This document shows positions 26,148-35,110 of a stretch of DNA of 64,000 nucleotides, one piece after another. The notes beneath the pieces were generated by a model. That model saw only the letters and a list, made by a program, of their open reading frames with translations, ran no database searches and was not told where the DNA came from. Each line of letters begins with the position of its first letter. Position 1 is the first letter of the stretch. Both the position numbers and the translations under genes were made by a program. Source of the stretch: Flavobacteriales bacterium UBA2306 (GTDB lineage: Bacteria > Bacteroidota > Bacteroidia > Flavobacteriales > Weeksellaceae); NCBI GenBank assembly GCA_002345565.1, contig DDVS01000002.1, forward strand, positions 43,355 to 107,354, written 5' to 3'.

Positions 26148-26813
26148 TTAGAACATTTTTCCATAAAAAGAAGTAATATCAAAGTAATATTTCACTTCTG
26201 TACCATCTGCTTTTTTCAGAGAAAAAATGTCATACATTTTTCCTTTGTTTTCTGATAAAGACTGGCTTTGCATTGTACAGTCGGTGCAATTTTCTTTAAC
26301 ATATTGATATTCGTCGGGCACACTTTTTACTTTGATAGCTTTTTCAAAAGATGAACCGTCTTTTACAGATTTGCCTTTATTTGCAGAATCTTTTCTTGTA
26401 TCAATAAATTCATAAGAATTATTGTTCATTTCCATGCTCATACTCTCAGATTTGAATTTGATGTGATTTTTGTCGATGACTTGATAAGTATAAGTGTCTG
26501 TCATTCCAGATTCGGTATGAGCTTCGAAAAATTTGCCATCTTGAATCCACCAATTTCCGGTTTCCATACTTTTTTGGCTTTCTCCATCTTTGTGGAATGT
26601 AAAATCTAGGACAAAAGTTCCATCATTATTTCTTGTCATTACCCATTCTTTTGTCATTCCTTCCAGTTGCTCATCTTTTTCTGATCCAGCCCATTCTCCA
26701 GCTAGCCGTTTGTCGATTTGTTTTCCATTGGATAAAGTAGCCATTGTATTACCACAAGACATTAGTAAAAGGCTACAAAAAGAAATAGCCAAAAAATTGA
26801 TTATTAGTTTCAT
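26148..26813 (-). CDS. Hypothetical lipoprotein
   Basis: 221 residues, not recognised. Lipoprotein signal with lipobox LLMSCGN (Cys20). The mature part starts with RLAGEWAGSEKDEQLEGMTKEW and contains NNDGTFVLDFTF and GNWWIQDGKFFE, a pattern of alternating strands like lipocalin-type or DUF-type beta barrels that respond to small ligands. Two Cys occur in ENCTDCTMQ. It is convergent with the exporter operon and 94 bp downstream of the TonB receptor stop, beyond that gene's terminator. Confidence 0.7.
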   Translation of the reverse strand: MKLIINFLAISFCSLLLMSCGNTMATLSNGKQIDKRLAGEWAGSEKDEQLEGMTKEWVMTRNNDGTFVLDFTFHKDGESQKSMETGNWWIQDGKFFEAHTESGMTDTYTYQVIDKNHIKFKSESMSMEMNNNSYEFIDTRKDSANKGKSVKDGSSFEKAIKVKSVPDEYQYVKENCTDCTMQSQSLSENKGKMYDIFSLKKADGTEVKYYFDITSFYGKMF

Positions 26814-26856
26814 TTTATTTTTTTGCTAAAAGTAAACTATTATTTGAATAGTATTC

Positions 26857-26888
26857 AAAAAAAATACTGCAAATTTTTGCAGTATTTT
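26857..26888 (-). terminator. Terminator of the TonB-dependent receptor gene
   Basis: Inverted repeat AAAATACTGCAAA / TTTGCAGTATTTT; on the minus strand the stem runs into a T8 tract (26857-26864), 20 bp past the receptor stop codon. Confidence 0.8.
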
Positions 26889-26907
26889 ATTGTATATTTT
26901 TTGAAAA

Positions 26908-29493
26908 TTACATTGGTCCTTGCTGATCATCTCCACTATCATTAGCGTTGATGTCTTTTTTCTTTCTCGGCTGTTCTACTTTTTCTCCTTGTTTGAATTT
27001 GTAGGTCAAAGAAATTGCAAATTGTCTAGGTTGCCACTGCATATAAGATTCTCTGACTCCTGTTGCCAGATAAGTCGTTCTTCTCATAGATCGTGTATTG
27101 AATATATCTTGCAAGTTAAAAGATATAATTCCGTCTCCATTCCAGATGGTTTTGGATGCTCCAAAATTGAGCGCATACATTGCTTTTCTATCTTCGCTGG
27201 TTGTTTTTTGTGGACCTCTGTAGAAACCCTGTAATTGGAAACTAAATGATTTATCCACTTTGAAAGTGGTATTTAGTCTTGCTCGTGTAGAGAAGCCATT
27301 TCCATCATAAGGCTGAATTCTTGTAACGCCTTCATTTCCTTGTGTATCAATTGTTTGATAAGTATAAGTTCCCTTGGTGTTGTATCCAAATAGGCTTACA
27401 TTTCCCATTACTTTTAGCCAAGGGAATATATCTGCAGTCCCGTTAAAGTCCAAACCATATTGTTCATTAGTTCCAAGATTCACTGGGGTTGTATAATAAA
27501 CATTGGTTCTTTCATCTTCCTGATAGGCTACGATTTTGTCATCATCGCTTGTCTTTTTGTAAAACAGAGTAGGGTTTAAAGTAAATTTCTTTTTGGAAAT
27601 ACTGTAGCCTACTTCGTAAGAATCTACATAAGACGGATTAAGATTAACATTTCCTAAGAATAGATTTTGATTGTCTGTAATAGAAAAATAAGGAATCAGG
27701 AACCAAGAACGTGGTCTGTCTATTCTTCGGGAATAATTAATTAAAAACTGATTGTCTTTGCCCAGGTCATAACTTAGGAATACACTGGGGAACAGATTGT
27801 TGTAGTTTTTATTTTCATCAATAGGTTTGCTGCCTTCAAGATTTCTGTAGTTTACTTTTACATTAGAAATTTCATCCCTAAGCCCTAATTGATAACCAAA
27901 TTTACCAATCTTGCTTCTAAACTGAAGATAAAACGCATTAAATAATTCATCATAATTTGTAACGTTCGTGAATTTCCCCAGCGGAGCATACGGGATGTTT
28001 AATCCTAATGCTTCGTTTGCGGTGTTATCATAAAAATTATCATTTCTGTCAATTCTATACCCTGCCTCTAATTTGGAATTTTCACCAATAGGAAGTTCAT
28101 AATCTATTTTACCAATTAAAGTTTTTGTAAGCGAATATTGTGCATTATTACTAAGCTCATAACTCATTTGAGGTAAAATATTAGTAATATTTCCAGCAGC
28201 ATCTCTTGTTATGATGAAATTTGATTCTTGAGAAATATCTGTATAGTTATCACTTTTATTTCGTTGAAGACTTAATGAAACCGAAAGATTCTGTCCATTA
28301 TCATCAAATTTGTGATCCCAACCCATATCTGTTTGAAGGGCTAGATTATTCATTGTGCCATCACTTTTTCTGAAAGTATAAGGATTAGGAAATGCCGGAT
28401 TATTGTATAGGTAATTGTAACTGATTCTTCCAGCAGATTCTTCTTCAAAAGTTCTTAATGTCCCGGAAAGATTGATGGAGTTTCTATCATTAATATCGAA
28501 TACAAAACCTGCTGTTGCATTATAGTTTTTACCATAATTCTTATTCTTGGTCTCTTGGTCAGATCTTAGTAATTGATACTGTTGATTTCTGTCGTAATTG
28601 AGATTACTGTTTCTATTGGTTCTTGTAGATTCTGTGTAACCTCCACCGCCATTGACGAACCATGTCCATTTGTCTTTTCTCCAGCTTAGATTGGCATTCA
28701 GATTGGTTCTTGGTTGATAACCAAGCGTTCCAATAACGCTACCATTAAAACCTACTTTTTTACTTTTCTTCAGGATGATATTCAAAATACCAGCAGTTCC
28801 ACTGGCTTCAAATTTTGAAGAAGGATTCGTAATCACTTCTATTCTTTCTATTTGGTCTGCCGGTATAGTCTGCAAAGCATTAGCCCCGTCTGAAATACCT
28901 AACAAAGCAGATGGTTTTCCATTGATCAGAAATTTAACATTACTGTTTCCTCTCATAGAAACAGTTCCGTCTGTATCAACTTCTACAGAAGGGACATTAG
29001 ACAAAACATCTTGTAAACTTCCACCTTTGCTTACCAAATCTTGTGAAGGGTCATACGTTTTTTTATCTAACTCGACTTTATAAGGCTTTGTAGAAGTAGC
29101 AGTAATTACCACACCTTGGATGTCAGTTGTATTATTTAGGTTTGCTTTTCCTTCAGACACTATTGTAAAAGGTGCAATAGAACCTGCTTTTTCTATTTTG
29201 ATAGTCTGAGTAAATTTTTTGTAGTCAATAGCTTCTATGCTAACTTCATAATTTCCAGGTGCAAGATCTACCTTGTAATTTCCATTAACGTCTGCTAATG
29301 CTGCATCACTCAATTGAGAATTTTGTTGATTTTTGAAAGTTATCGATGCATATCCTACACCTCCATTTGCATCTTTTACGGTTCCAGAAATAGTCACTTT
29401 TTGCTGAGCCATTACGAAGCTTGCGGCTCCGATAGTTAATGCCAATCCAAAGATTCTTTTCTGAAATACACTTACAATTTCCGTTCGTTCCAT
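26908..29493 (-). CDS. TonB-dependent outer membrane receptor
   Basis: 861-residue outer membrane protein. A signal peptide ends near VMAQQ. Residues about 32-105 form a carboxypeptidase-regulatory-like domain (ISGTVKDANGGVGYASITF), followed by a plug (LQDVLSNVPSVEVDTDGTVSMRGNSNVKFLINGKPSALL) and a long beta-barrel rich in aromatic strands, with a C-terminal part resembling outer-membrane beta-barrel family 14. No SusD partner is adjacent, so the substrate is unknown. The tail after the last strand is Lys/Asp-rich. It lies 30 bp after mltG. Confidence 0.88.
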   Translation of the reverse strand: MERTEIVSVFQKRIFGLALTIGAASFVMAQQKVTISGTVKDANGGVGYASITFKNQQNSQLSDAALADVNGNYKVDLAPGNYEVSIEAIDYKKFTQTIKIEKAGSIAPFTIVSEGKANLNNTTDIQGVVITATSTKPYKVELDKKTYDPSQDLVSKGGSLQDVLSNVPSVEVDTDGTVSMRGNSNVKFLINGKPSALLGISDGANALQTIPADQIERIEVITNPSSKFEASGTAGILNIILKKSKKVGFNGSVIGTLGYQPRTNLNANLSWRKDKWTWFVNGGGGYTESTRTNRNSNLNYDRNQQYQLLRSDQETKNKNYGKNYNATAGFVFDINDRNSINLSGTLRTFEEESAGRISYNYLYNNPAFPNPYTFRKSDGTMNNLALQTDMGWDHKFDDNGQNLSVSLSLQRNKSDNYTDISQESNFIITRDAAGNITNILPQMSYELSNNAQYSLTKTLIGKIDYELPIGENSKLEAGYRIDRNDNFYDNTANEALGLNIPYAPLGKFTNVTNYDELFNAFYLQFRSKIGKFGYQLGLRDEISNVKVNYRNLEGSKPIDENKNYNNLFPSVFLSYDLGKDNQFLINYSRRIDRPRSWFLIPYFSITDNQNLFLGNVNLNPSYVDSYEVGYSISKKKFTLNPTLFYKKTSDDDKIVAYQEDERTNVYYTTPVNLGTNEQYGLDFNGTADIFPWLKVMGNVSLFGYNTKGTYTYQTIDTQGNEGVTRIQPYDGNGFSTRARLNTTFKVDKSFSFQLQGFYRGPQKTTSEDRKAMYALNFGASKTIWNGDGIISFNLQDIFNTRSMRRTTYLATGVRESYMQWQPRQFAISLTYKFKQGEKVEQPRKKKDINANDSGDDQQGPM

Positions 29494-29523
29494 TCTAGTT
29501 TATTTTTCGCTTTTTGCTTTTTA

Positions 29524-30549
29524 TTATTTTATTTGTTTGCTGTTCAGCCAGTCCTGATAGGCTTTTGCATTCTTGGCGTGTTCAGCATCATTATCTGTGA
29601 ATTTATGATAACCGAATCTCGCAGGGTCGGCGCACATAAAAATGTAATTATTATTTTCCGCTTCCAAAACCGCATCCAGAGAGTTTTTATCAACAATACA
29701 AATCGGTCCCGGCGGGATTCCTTTGTTCGCATAAGTATTATATGGAGAAGGTTCTTTCAGATGTTTGTAATAAACTCTTTTGATTTGTTGAGTGAAATTA
29801 CTTGCTTTGTTAACTGCGTAGATTACAGTTGGGTCGCTTTGCAACTTCATTCCTTTTTTATAGCGATTGAGATATAATCCTGCGATTGTTCTTTGTTCGT
29901 CAGGTTTTCCGCCAGATTCCTTATAAACAATTGAAGCTAATGCGTAAATCTGGTCTCTTGTTAATCCTGATTTTTTTTCCTTCTCTATTCTGTCAGCAGT
30001 CCAAAAATCCTTGTAATCATTTTCGAATTTATCAAAGAATTCTTTCGGCGTTACAGTCCAGAAAAAATCATAAGTATTGTTGAAGAAATATTTCTTGAGG
30101 TCTTCAGCATTTTTGTAACCTTTATTAATGGCTATTTCGTCTAATTTTTTAACAAATTTCGCAGAGTCTGTTTCTGTTTTTTTAGAAACTCTTCCAATCA
30201 TTTGATAAACATCATCAAAGTCTTTAATTCTGAAAGAATTCGGAGTCTGATTTCCGGCGATAATCATATTGGTGATTTCTCGGTTGTTCATTCCGGATTT
30301 GATTTCGTATCGTCCGGCTTTGAAATTTTCTTTCAGATTTTTATCGTCAGCAATACTTGTAAAGTTGTCTTTATTTTTAATGAAAGGTGAAATAGAATCC
30401 AAAATCTGTTTGTAGCTCGAATGATGCGGAATCAGAACAAATCCTTCTTTCTCCACATTATTTCCAAGATATTTATTATAAAATCTCAATCCAAAGAAAC
30501 CAAGGATTGCAATTATAACAACAAAAATGATAAGAATTGTTTTTTTCAT
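29524..30549 (-). CDS. mltG: Endolytic transglycosylase MltG
   Basis: Inner-membrane lytic transglycosylase that cuts nascent peptidoglycan strands. One N-terminal TM helix (about 4-22), a LysM-like part, and the YceG catalytic domain with ALASIVYKESG, in which Glu211 matches the catalytic Glu of the IVEKET motif. SDPTVIYAV and PSPYNTYANKGIPPGPI further confirm the family. Length 341. It follows dapF by 12 bp, linking precursor supply and strand processing in one transcript. Confidence 0.93.
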   Translation of the reverse strand: MKKTILIIFVVIIAILGFFGLRFYNKYLGNNVEKEGFVLIPHHSSYKQILDSISPFIKNKDNFTSIADDKNLKENFKAGRYEIKSGMNNREITNMIIAGNQTPNSFRIKDFDDVYQMIGRVSKKTETDSAKFVKKLDEIAINKGYKNAEDLKKYFFNNTYDFFWTVTPKEFFDKFENDYKDFWTADRIEKEKKSGLTRDQIYALASIVYKESGGKPDEQRTIAGLYLNRYKKGMKLQSDPTVIYAVNKASNFTQQIKRVYYKHLKEPSPYNTYANKGIPPGPICIVDKNSLDAVLEAENNNYIFMCADPARFGYHKFTDNDAEHAKNAKAYQDWLNSKQIK

Positions 30550-30561
30550 AACTTTAAAATA

Positions 30562-31335
30562 TCAGGCTTTATCTAGATTAATATCTCCTTTAAAAACCTG
30601 AACAGCAGGACCTTCTAACCAAATGTTTTTGAATCCTTCTCCATATTTTTCAGCATAAACCTTTAGTTGTCCGCCCATAACTTTGACTCCAACAAACGTT
30701 TGATTATTATTTTTCATAAAAGTTAAAGCCACAGCCGTAACTCCGGTTCCGCAACTGTAAGTTTCGTCTTCAACGCCGCGCTCGTATGTTCTTACAAAAA
30801 GTTCATTGTCAGATAATTTCTCAACAAAGTTCACATTGATTCCTTCTTTCTTATAAGTTTCAGAATTTCGGATTTCGTTACCAGTTTTGTAAACATTATA
30901 ATTATTTAACATTTCAACGTACTTAACATAATGTGGTGAACCTGTATTCAAAACAAAATCATTTCCGTCTGTATCAATGGATTTTACATCGCCCATTTTT
31001 AGCTTAATGATTCCATTTTTGATTTCTGCTTCGTGGATTCCGTCAATAGCCGTGAAAGTGGTTTTATCTTCGATAATATCTAAGAAATGAGCAAATGCAA
31101 CAGAACAACGTGCGCCGTTTCCGCAGAAACTTTTGGAACCGTCGGAATTGTAATAATCCACTTCAAAATCAACACCTTCTGCCGAATTGATTTTAATTAA
31201 TCCGTCTGCACCAATCCCAAATCTGCGGTCACAAAGCTTTTGTATGTTCTCGATAGATAAGTCATCCCATTCTCCTAAACGGTTGTCGATCATTACAAAA
31301 TCATTTCCTGTACCTTGATATTTATAAAATTTCAT
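30562..31335 (-). CDS. dapF: Diaminopimelate epimerase
   Basis: Interconverts LL- and meso-diaminopimelate for lysine and peptidoglycan. The two catalytic Cys are visible: Cys71 in SFCGNGARC and Cys195 in YSCGTGVTA. The N-terminus has FYKYQGTGNDFVMIDN, the family signature. Length 257 residues. It leads the dapF-mltG unit; the 404-bp region upstream holds repeats but no clear -7 box for this gene. Confidence 0.95.
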   Translation of the reverse strand: MKFYKYQGTGNDFVMIDNRLGEWDDLSIENIQKLCDRRFGIGADGLIKINSAEGVDFEVDYYNSDGSKSFCGNGARCSVAFAHFLDIIEDKTTFTAIDGIHEAEIKNGIIKLKMGDVKSIDTDGNDFVLNTGSPHYVKYVEMLNNYNVYKTGNEIRNSETYKKEGINVNFVEKLSDNELFVRTYERGVEDETYSCGTGVTAVALTFMKNNNQTFVGVKVMGGQLKVYAEKYGEGFKNIWLEGPAVQVFKGDINLDKA

Positions 31336-31470
31336 TATTTATTTGTCTGATATTTAATTGTTTATTGTGATTTTTATATTCCAGAATCAAGCCAGTAAAA
31401 ATACTTCTTTTAAAATAATTCAGCCTTGATATTTGTTATTTAAATCGAATCTAAAATTCAGAATTATTTT

Positions 31471-31490
31471 GCCACATAGACACATAGAAA
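31471..31490. repeat. CACATAG half-palindrome
   Basis: GCCACATAGACACATAGAAA, the left arm of the palindromic element seen complete at 37069-37185; no right arm is present here. It lies in the 404-bp gap between dapF and the sigma factor gene. Confidence 0.5.
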
Positions 31491-31571
31491 AACATTGTAA
31501 TATCATTTCTAAAAAGATAAAATAAGAAAATTAAATTCTATATAAAACCTAATGAACATTGTTTTTCTTTG

Positions 31572-31644
31572 ATGAGTTTTACGCCTTTGCGAAACTTAAA
31601 ATGTTTTCAATAATTTCAAAAAATCTTTGCGAGCATTGCGTTTA
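31572..31644. repeat. TTTGCG-type dispersed intergenic repeat, copy 2
   Basis: Aligns with 5070-5138: ATGnGTTTTACGnCTTTGCG, then TTCAATAATT and AAAAATCTTTGCG, ending ATTGCGTTTA. No gene was seen in the rest of this gap. Confidence 0.6.
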
Positions 31645-31721
31645 TTTCTTCTACAAAGAATTTGTATTAATAATAGAATTTCTCAATCTCTTGATATTAA
31701 TAGTTTTTAATAATATATATC

Positions 31722-31729
31722 TATCTTTG
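31722..31729 (+). promoter_or_regulatory. -7 box of the ECF sigma factor gene
   Basis: TATCTTTG, a perfect TAnnTTTG, only 10 bp before the ATG at 31740, so the mRNA leader would be about 5 nt or less. Confidence 0.6.
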
Positions 31730-31739
31730 TTCATTGAAA

Positions 31740-32297
31740 ATGAAAGAAGACCAGTTACTCACTCTCATCATCAAGGCTAGAGATAAGAATCAAAAAGCTC
31801 AAACACAATTGATTAACCTGTTTTGGGTTGATGTTTTTTCTTTTGTGATGAACAGAGTGAAGGATGAAAATGATGCAGATGAGATTACGGTTTCGGTGTT
31901 TTCAAAAGTTCTTAACAAACTGGATTTATTTGACCCTAATTTTCAATTCAAGACTTGGATTTTGACAATTGCTCAAAATACAATCATCGATTTCTGGAGA
32001 AGAAAAAGCCGAGAAAACGAAGATGCAAGCGACGGATTGGAAAATGTAAAGAACGAATTTGCAAGATCACCAGAAGAATTATTGATTTCTGAAGAAGATC
32101 AGCAAAAGATTATCAAAATCATAGAAACAATGGATGCTAAAAATCAAGACATCATCAGATTGAGATTTTTTGAGGAAAAAAGCATCAAAGAAATAGCGCA
32201 AGAACTCAATCTTTCCGTAGCCAACACAAAAGTAAGAATAATGAGAGCTAAGAAAATCTTGGCCGAATTATTAAAAGAAGACGAAACGGATTTTTAA
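31740..32297 (+). CDS. ECF-type RNA polymerase sigma factor
   Basis: Sigma-70 family factor of the ECF group, 185 residues. Region 2 includes DENDADEITVSVFSKVLNKL and the -10-recognition part FKTWILTIAQNTIIDFWRR; region 4 is the HTH IKEIAQELNLSVANTKVRIMRAKKIL. No anti-sigma factor gene is adjacent. lipA follows 15 bp downstream and is probably in the same transcript. The ATG at 31740 was preferred over a TTG two codons upstream because the latter falls at the expected transcript start. Confidence 0.88.
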   Translation: MKEDQLLTLIIKARDKNQKAQTQLINLFWVDVFSFVMNRVKDENDADEITVSVFSKVLNKLDLFDPNFQFKTWILTIAQNTIIDFWRRKSRENEDASDGLENVKNEFARSPEELLISEEDQQKIIKIIETMDAKNQDIIRLRFFEEKSIKEIAQELNLSVANTKVRIMRAKKILAELLKEDETDF

Positions 32298-32312
32298 TTT
32301 TATAAAATCAGA

Positions 32313-33167
32313 ATGGAAGAAACATTGACTCAAAAACCCAAATGGATTCGTGTAAAATTGCCAACTGGTAAGAATTACCGAGACCTTAGAAATTTGGTTG
32401 ATAAATATAAACTGAACACAATTTGCCAAAGTGGAAGCTGTCCAAATATGGGCGAATGTTGGGGAGAAGGAACGGCAACCTTTATGATTCTGGGAAATAT
32501 CTGTACCAGAAGTTGTGGTTTCTGCGGTGTGAAAACCGGAAAACCAATGGATGTGAATTGGGACGAGCCGGAAAAAGTAGCGCGTTCTATCAAATTAATG
32601 AAAATCAAACACGCTGTTTTGACTTCGGTGGATAGAGATGATTTGAAAGATATGGGTTCGATTCTTTGGGGCGAAACAGTGAATGCGGTTCGTAGAATTT
32701 CTCCGGGAACAACAATGGAAACTTTGATTCCGGATTTCCAAGGTATGACAAAACATCTTGACAGATTGGTAGAAGTAGCTCCGGAAGTGATTTCCCATAA
32801 TATGGAAACCGTAAAACGTTTGACAAGGGAAGTGAGAATCCAAGCAAAGTACGAACGTAGTTTAGATGTTCTTAGATATCTAAAAGAAGCAGGACAAAAC
32901 CGTACAAAAACTGGAGTAATGCTTGGTTTAGGAGAAACTAAAGATGAGGTTTTCCAAACAATTGAGGATATCAGAAATGCCAATGTAGATGTGATTACGC
33001 TTGGGCAATATCTTCAGCCAACTAAAAAACATCTTCCTGTGAAAAGCTTCATTACGCCAGAAGAGTTTGATGAATTCGGAGATTTTGCAAGAAGCTTAGG
33101 ATTCCGTCACGTGGAAAGTTCGCCTTTGGTAAGAAGTTCTTATCACGCTGAGAAACATATTCATTAA
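32313..33167 (+). CDS. lipA: Lipoyl synthase
   Basis: Radical SAM enzyme that inserts two sulfurs into octanoyl groups on lipoyl domains. The auxiliary cluster Cys are Cys38, Cys43 and Cys49 (ICQSGSCPNMGECW), and the radical SAM CX3CX2C is Cys64, Cys68, Cys71 (CTRSCGFCGV). The C-terminal RSSYHAE provides the conserved Ser ligand. Length 284. It sits directly after an ECF sigma gene, an arrangement recalled in other flavobacteria. Confidence 0.96.
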   Translation: MEETLTQKPKWIRVKLPTGKNYRDLRNLVDKYKLNTICQSGSCPNMGECWGEGTATFMILGNICTRSCGFCGVKTGKPMDVNWDEPEKVARSIKLMKIKHAVLTSVDRDDLKDMGSILWGETVNAVRRISPGTTMETLIPDFQGMTKHLDRLVEVAPEVISHNMETVKRLTREVRIQAKYERSLDVLRYLKEAGQNRTKTGVMLGLGETKDEVFQTIEDIRNANVDVITLGQYLQPTKKHLPVKSFITPEEFDEFGDFARSLGFRHVESSPLVRSSYHAEKHIH

Positions 33168-33191
33168 GAAAATAATGTTCGATTGATAAAT

Positions 33192-33220
33192 ATAAATGAC
33201 TCCTAGATGGAGTCATTTAT
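33192..33220. terminator. Hairpin between lipA and a small leftward gene
   Basis: Perfect 12-bp stem ATAAATGACTCC / GGAGTCATTTAT, loop TAGAT. The stop codon of the leftward gene at 33203 lies in the loop. The T tract is weak on both sides. Confidence 0.65.
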
Positions 33221-33391
33221 TGTTTGTTCAGTAGGCTGTACTTTGTCCGTTTGGTTCATCTGTTCCACTTGTTGTGGGATAAACATCATATAAACAAAAT
33301 ATCCTATTAGAAACAAAGCAACAATAACAATGATAGCTATCATTGGACCTTTGTTGGTTTCGCTGTCTGGTTTTGGAATATCTGGTCTCAT
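33203..33391 (-). CDS. Small single-pass membrane protein
   Basis: 62 residues: a short Pro-rich N-terminus, one TM helix (PMIAIIVIVALFLIGYFVYM, 16-35) and a polar tail ending NDSI. Not recognised. The A/T-rich leader before the ATG, own upstream region and the hairpin at its stop codon support a real gene. It is convergent with lipA. Confidence 0.6.
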   Translation of the reverse strand: MRPDIPKPDSETNKGPMIAIIVIVALFLIGYFVYMMFIPQQVEQMNQTDKVQPTEQTINDSI

Positions 33392-33528
33392 AATTTATTT
33401 TTTTATTGACATATCAAAACTAATGCCTTATTGATTTTTTAAATTTTACAATTGTTCAATATTCTAAATTTTATTTTTAATAGTAAAAAATTAGGGGTTT
33501 GTGTTTTAATTTTTATAATTAATTCAAA

Positions 33529-33554
33529 TTAACCCTTTATATTTGCAGGGTTAA
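33529..33554 (+). promoter_or_regulatory. -7 box inside an inverted repeat upstream of amt
   Basis: -7 box TATATTTG (33538-33545) lies in the loop of the perfect dyad TTAACCCT (33529-33536) / AGGGTTAA (33547-33554). This places a candidate operator exactly over the promoter of the ammonium transporter, with a leader of about 100 nt. Confidence 0.55.
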
Positions 33555-33650
33555 AATTTTAAAATATGAAATCGTTTTGTTTTTAATTTCTAAAAATGGA
33601 CAAACAAAATAAACGATTCCATATGACCATAAAAAAATAAATATCTACAT

Positions 33651-34994
33651 ATGAAAATTGAAAAACGCTGGATAATATCATTCGTGATAATTAGTATCGT
33701 TTCAATTGTTGCACTTTTCTGGCCGGAACAGACTTCTTTACCAAAACCCGGAACTTTTCTTGGAGAAGATAGTATTGTAGGTTCAGATGTCGCTTGGATT
33801 CTCGCATCTTCTGGTTTGGTTTTATTGATGACACCTGGACTTTCCTTTTTTTACGGCGGAATGGTCGGAAAAAAGAATATGATTTCAACAATGTTGCAGA
33901 GTTTCATTGCATTGGGTGTGATTAGCATTGTTTGGGTTGTTGTAGGATTCAGTTTGTCATTTGGAGATTCGATTGGGATTACAATTAATGGTGAACATTA
34001 CGGATTGATAGGAAATCCGACATCCTATTTATTTTTTAACAATGTTGGAGTTTTGCCTCACAGTCAAATGGCTTCTACTATTCCGTTTGTTTTGTTTGCG
34101 TTGTTTCAAATGAAATTTGCGGTCATTACACCGGCTTTGATAACAGGTTCATTTGCGGAACGAGTAAGGTTTATTTCTTACTTATTATTTATGGTTTTGT
34201 TTCATTTAATTATTTACACACCGCTTTGTCATATGGTTTGGCATCCGGACGGATTGTTGAATAAATATTTCGGAGTGAAGGATTTTGCGGGTGGAACTGT
34301 GGTTCATATGAGTGCAGGATTCGCTGCTTTGGCCGGAGCAATGATGATTGGAAAAAGAAAGAATCCACATCACGAACCTTCTAATATTCCGTTTGTAATA
34401 TTGGGAACAGGAATGCTTTGGTTTGGCTGGTTTGGTTTCAATGCTGGTTCAGCTTTGTCAGCTAATGCAACGGCTGCGATGGCTTTTGGAACAACGACTA
34501 TTGCATCAGGAACAGCAATGCTATCTTGGATTTTCTTTGATAGAGTCAATGGTCGCAAAGTTTCTGCTTTAGGCGCTTGTATTGGTGCTGTTGTCGGATT
34601 GGTTGCAATTACGCCTGCTGCAGGTTTTGTAACGATTCCTCACGCTATTTTCATCGGGTTTATTTCTGCAATTGTTTCAAATCTAATGTGTAATTGGAAA
34701 CGACTGAAAAAAGTAGATGATACTTTGGATGTTTTTGCTTGTCACGGTGTTGGTGGAATTATGGGAATGATTTTGACAGCAATTCTAGCTCAAGGCGAGA
34801 ATGCAAGTCTTCTTCACGGTGGATTTGAAGTGTTTGCGCATCATATGATGGCTTTGGTTTTGGTTTCCGTATTTACGTTTTTAGGTGCGTTGATTTTATA
34901 CAAATTGACGGATATGATAATTCCATTGAGAGTTGCGGAAGATTCGGAGAGTATAGGTCTGGATTTGTCACAGCACGATGAAAGCCTTATTTAA
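33651..34994 (+). CDS. amt: Ammonium transporter (Amt family)
   Basis: 447-residue membrane channel for ammonium. The pore twin histidines match His219 in DFAGGTVVHMSAG and His365 in DVFACHGVGG. PGLSFFYGGMVGKKN is the family signature and MLWFGWFGFNAGSAL the central motif. An extra N-terminal hydrophobic helix precedes the core by about 40 residues and may be a signal peptide. No glnB/glnK gene follows. The mRNA leader is about 100 nt and contains a hairpin (AATCGTTTTGTTT ... ACGATT) and two very short open frames. Confidence 0.95.
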   Translation: MKIEKRWIISFVIISIVSIVALFWPEQTSLPKPGTFLGEDSIVGSDVAWILASSGLVLLMTPGLSFFYGGMVGKKNMISTMLQSFIALGVISIVWVVVGFSLSFGDSIGITINGEHYGLIGNPTSYLFFNNVGVLPHSQMASTIPFVLFALFQMKFAVITPALITGSFAERVRFISYLLFMVLFHLIIYTPLCHMVWHPDGLLNKYFGVKDFAGGTVVHMSAGFAALAGAMMIGKRKNPHHEPSNIPFVILGTGMLWFGWFGFNAGSALSANATAAMAFGTTTIASGTAMLSWIFFDRVNGRKVSALGACIGAVVGLVAITPAAGFVTIPHAIFIGFISAIVSNLMCNWKRLKKVDDTLDVFACHGVGGIMGMILTAILAQGENASLLHGGFEVFAHHMMALVLVSVFTFLGALILYKLTDMIIPLRVAEDSESIGLDLSQHDESLI

Positions 34995-35027
34995 ATTAGA
35001 AATTTGATTTTGTTTTGATATGAAGAG

Positions 35028-35062
35028 AACCTCGTTTGTTTTTTAACAGCGAGGTTTTTTTT
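35028..35062 (+). terminator. Terminator after the ammonium transporter
   Basis: Stem AACCTCG / CGAGGTT with an A/T-rich loop, followed by a run of T. Confidence 0.75.
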
Positions 35063-35110
35063 GTTTTGTTGAACTTTGAAATTTTATTAATTTAACAATC
35101 AAAAAAATAG

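Noticed and set aside
32375..32983. 202-codon open frame antisense to lipA
   Set aside because: lipA has all cluster cysteines in place; the antisense frame is a by-product of its codon use.
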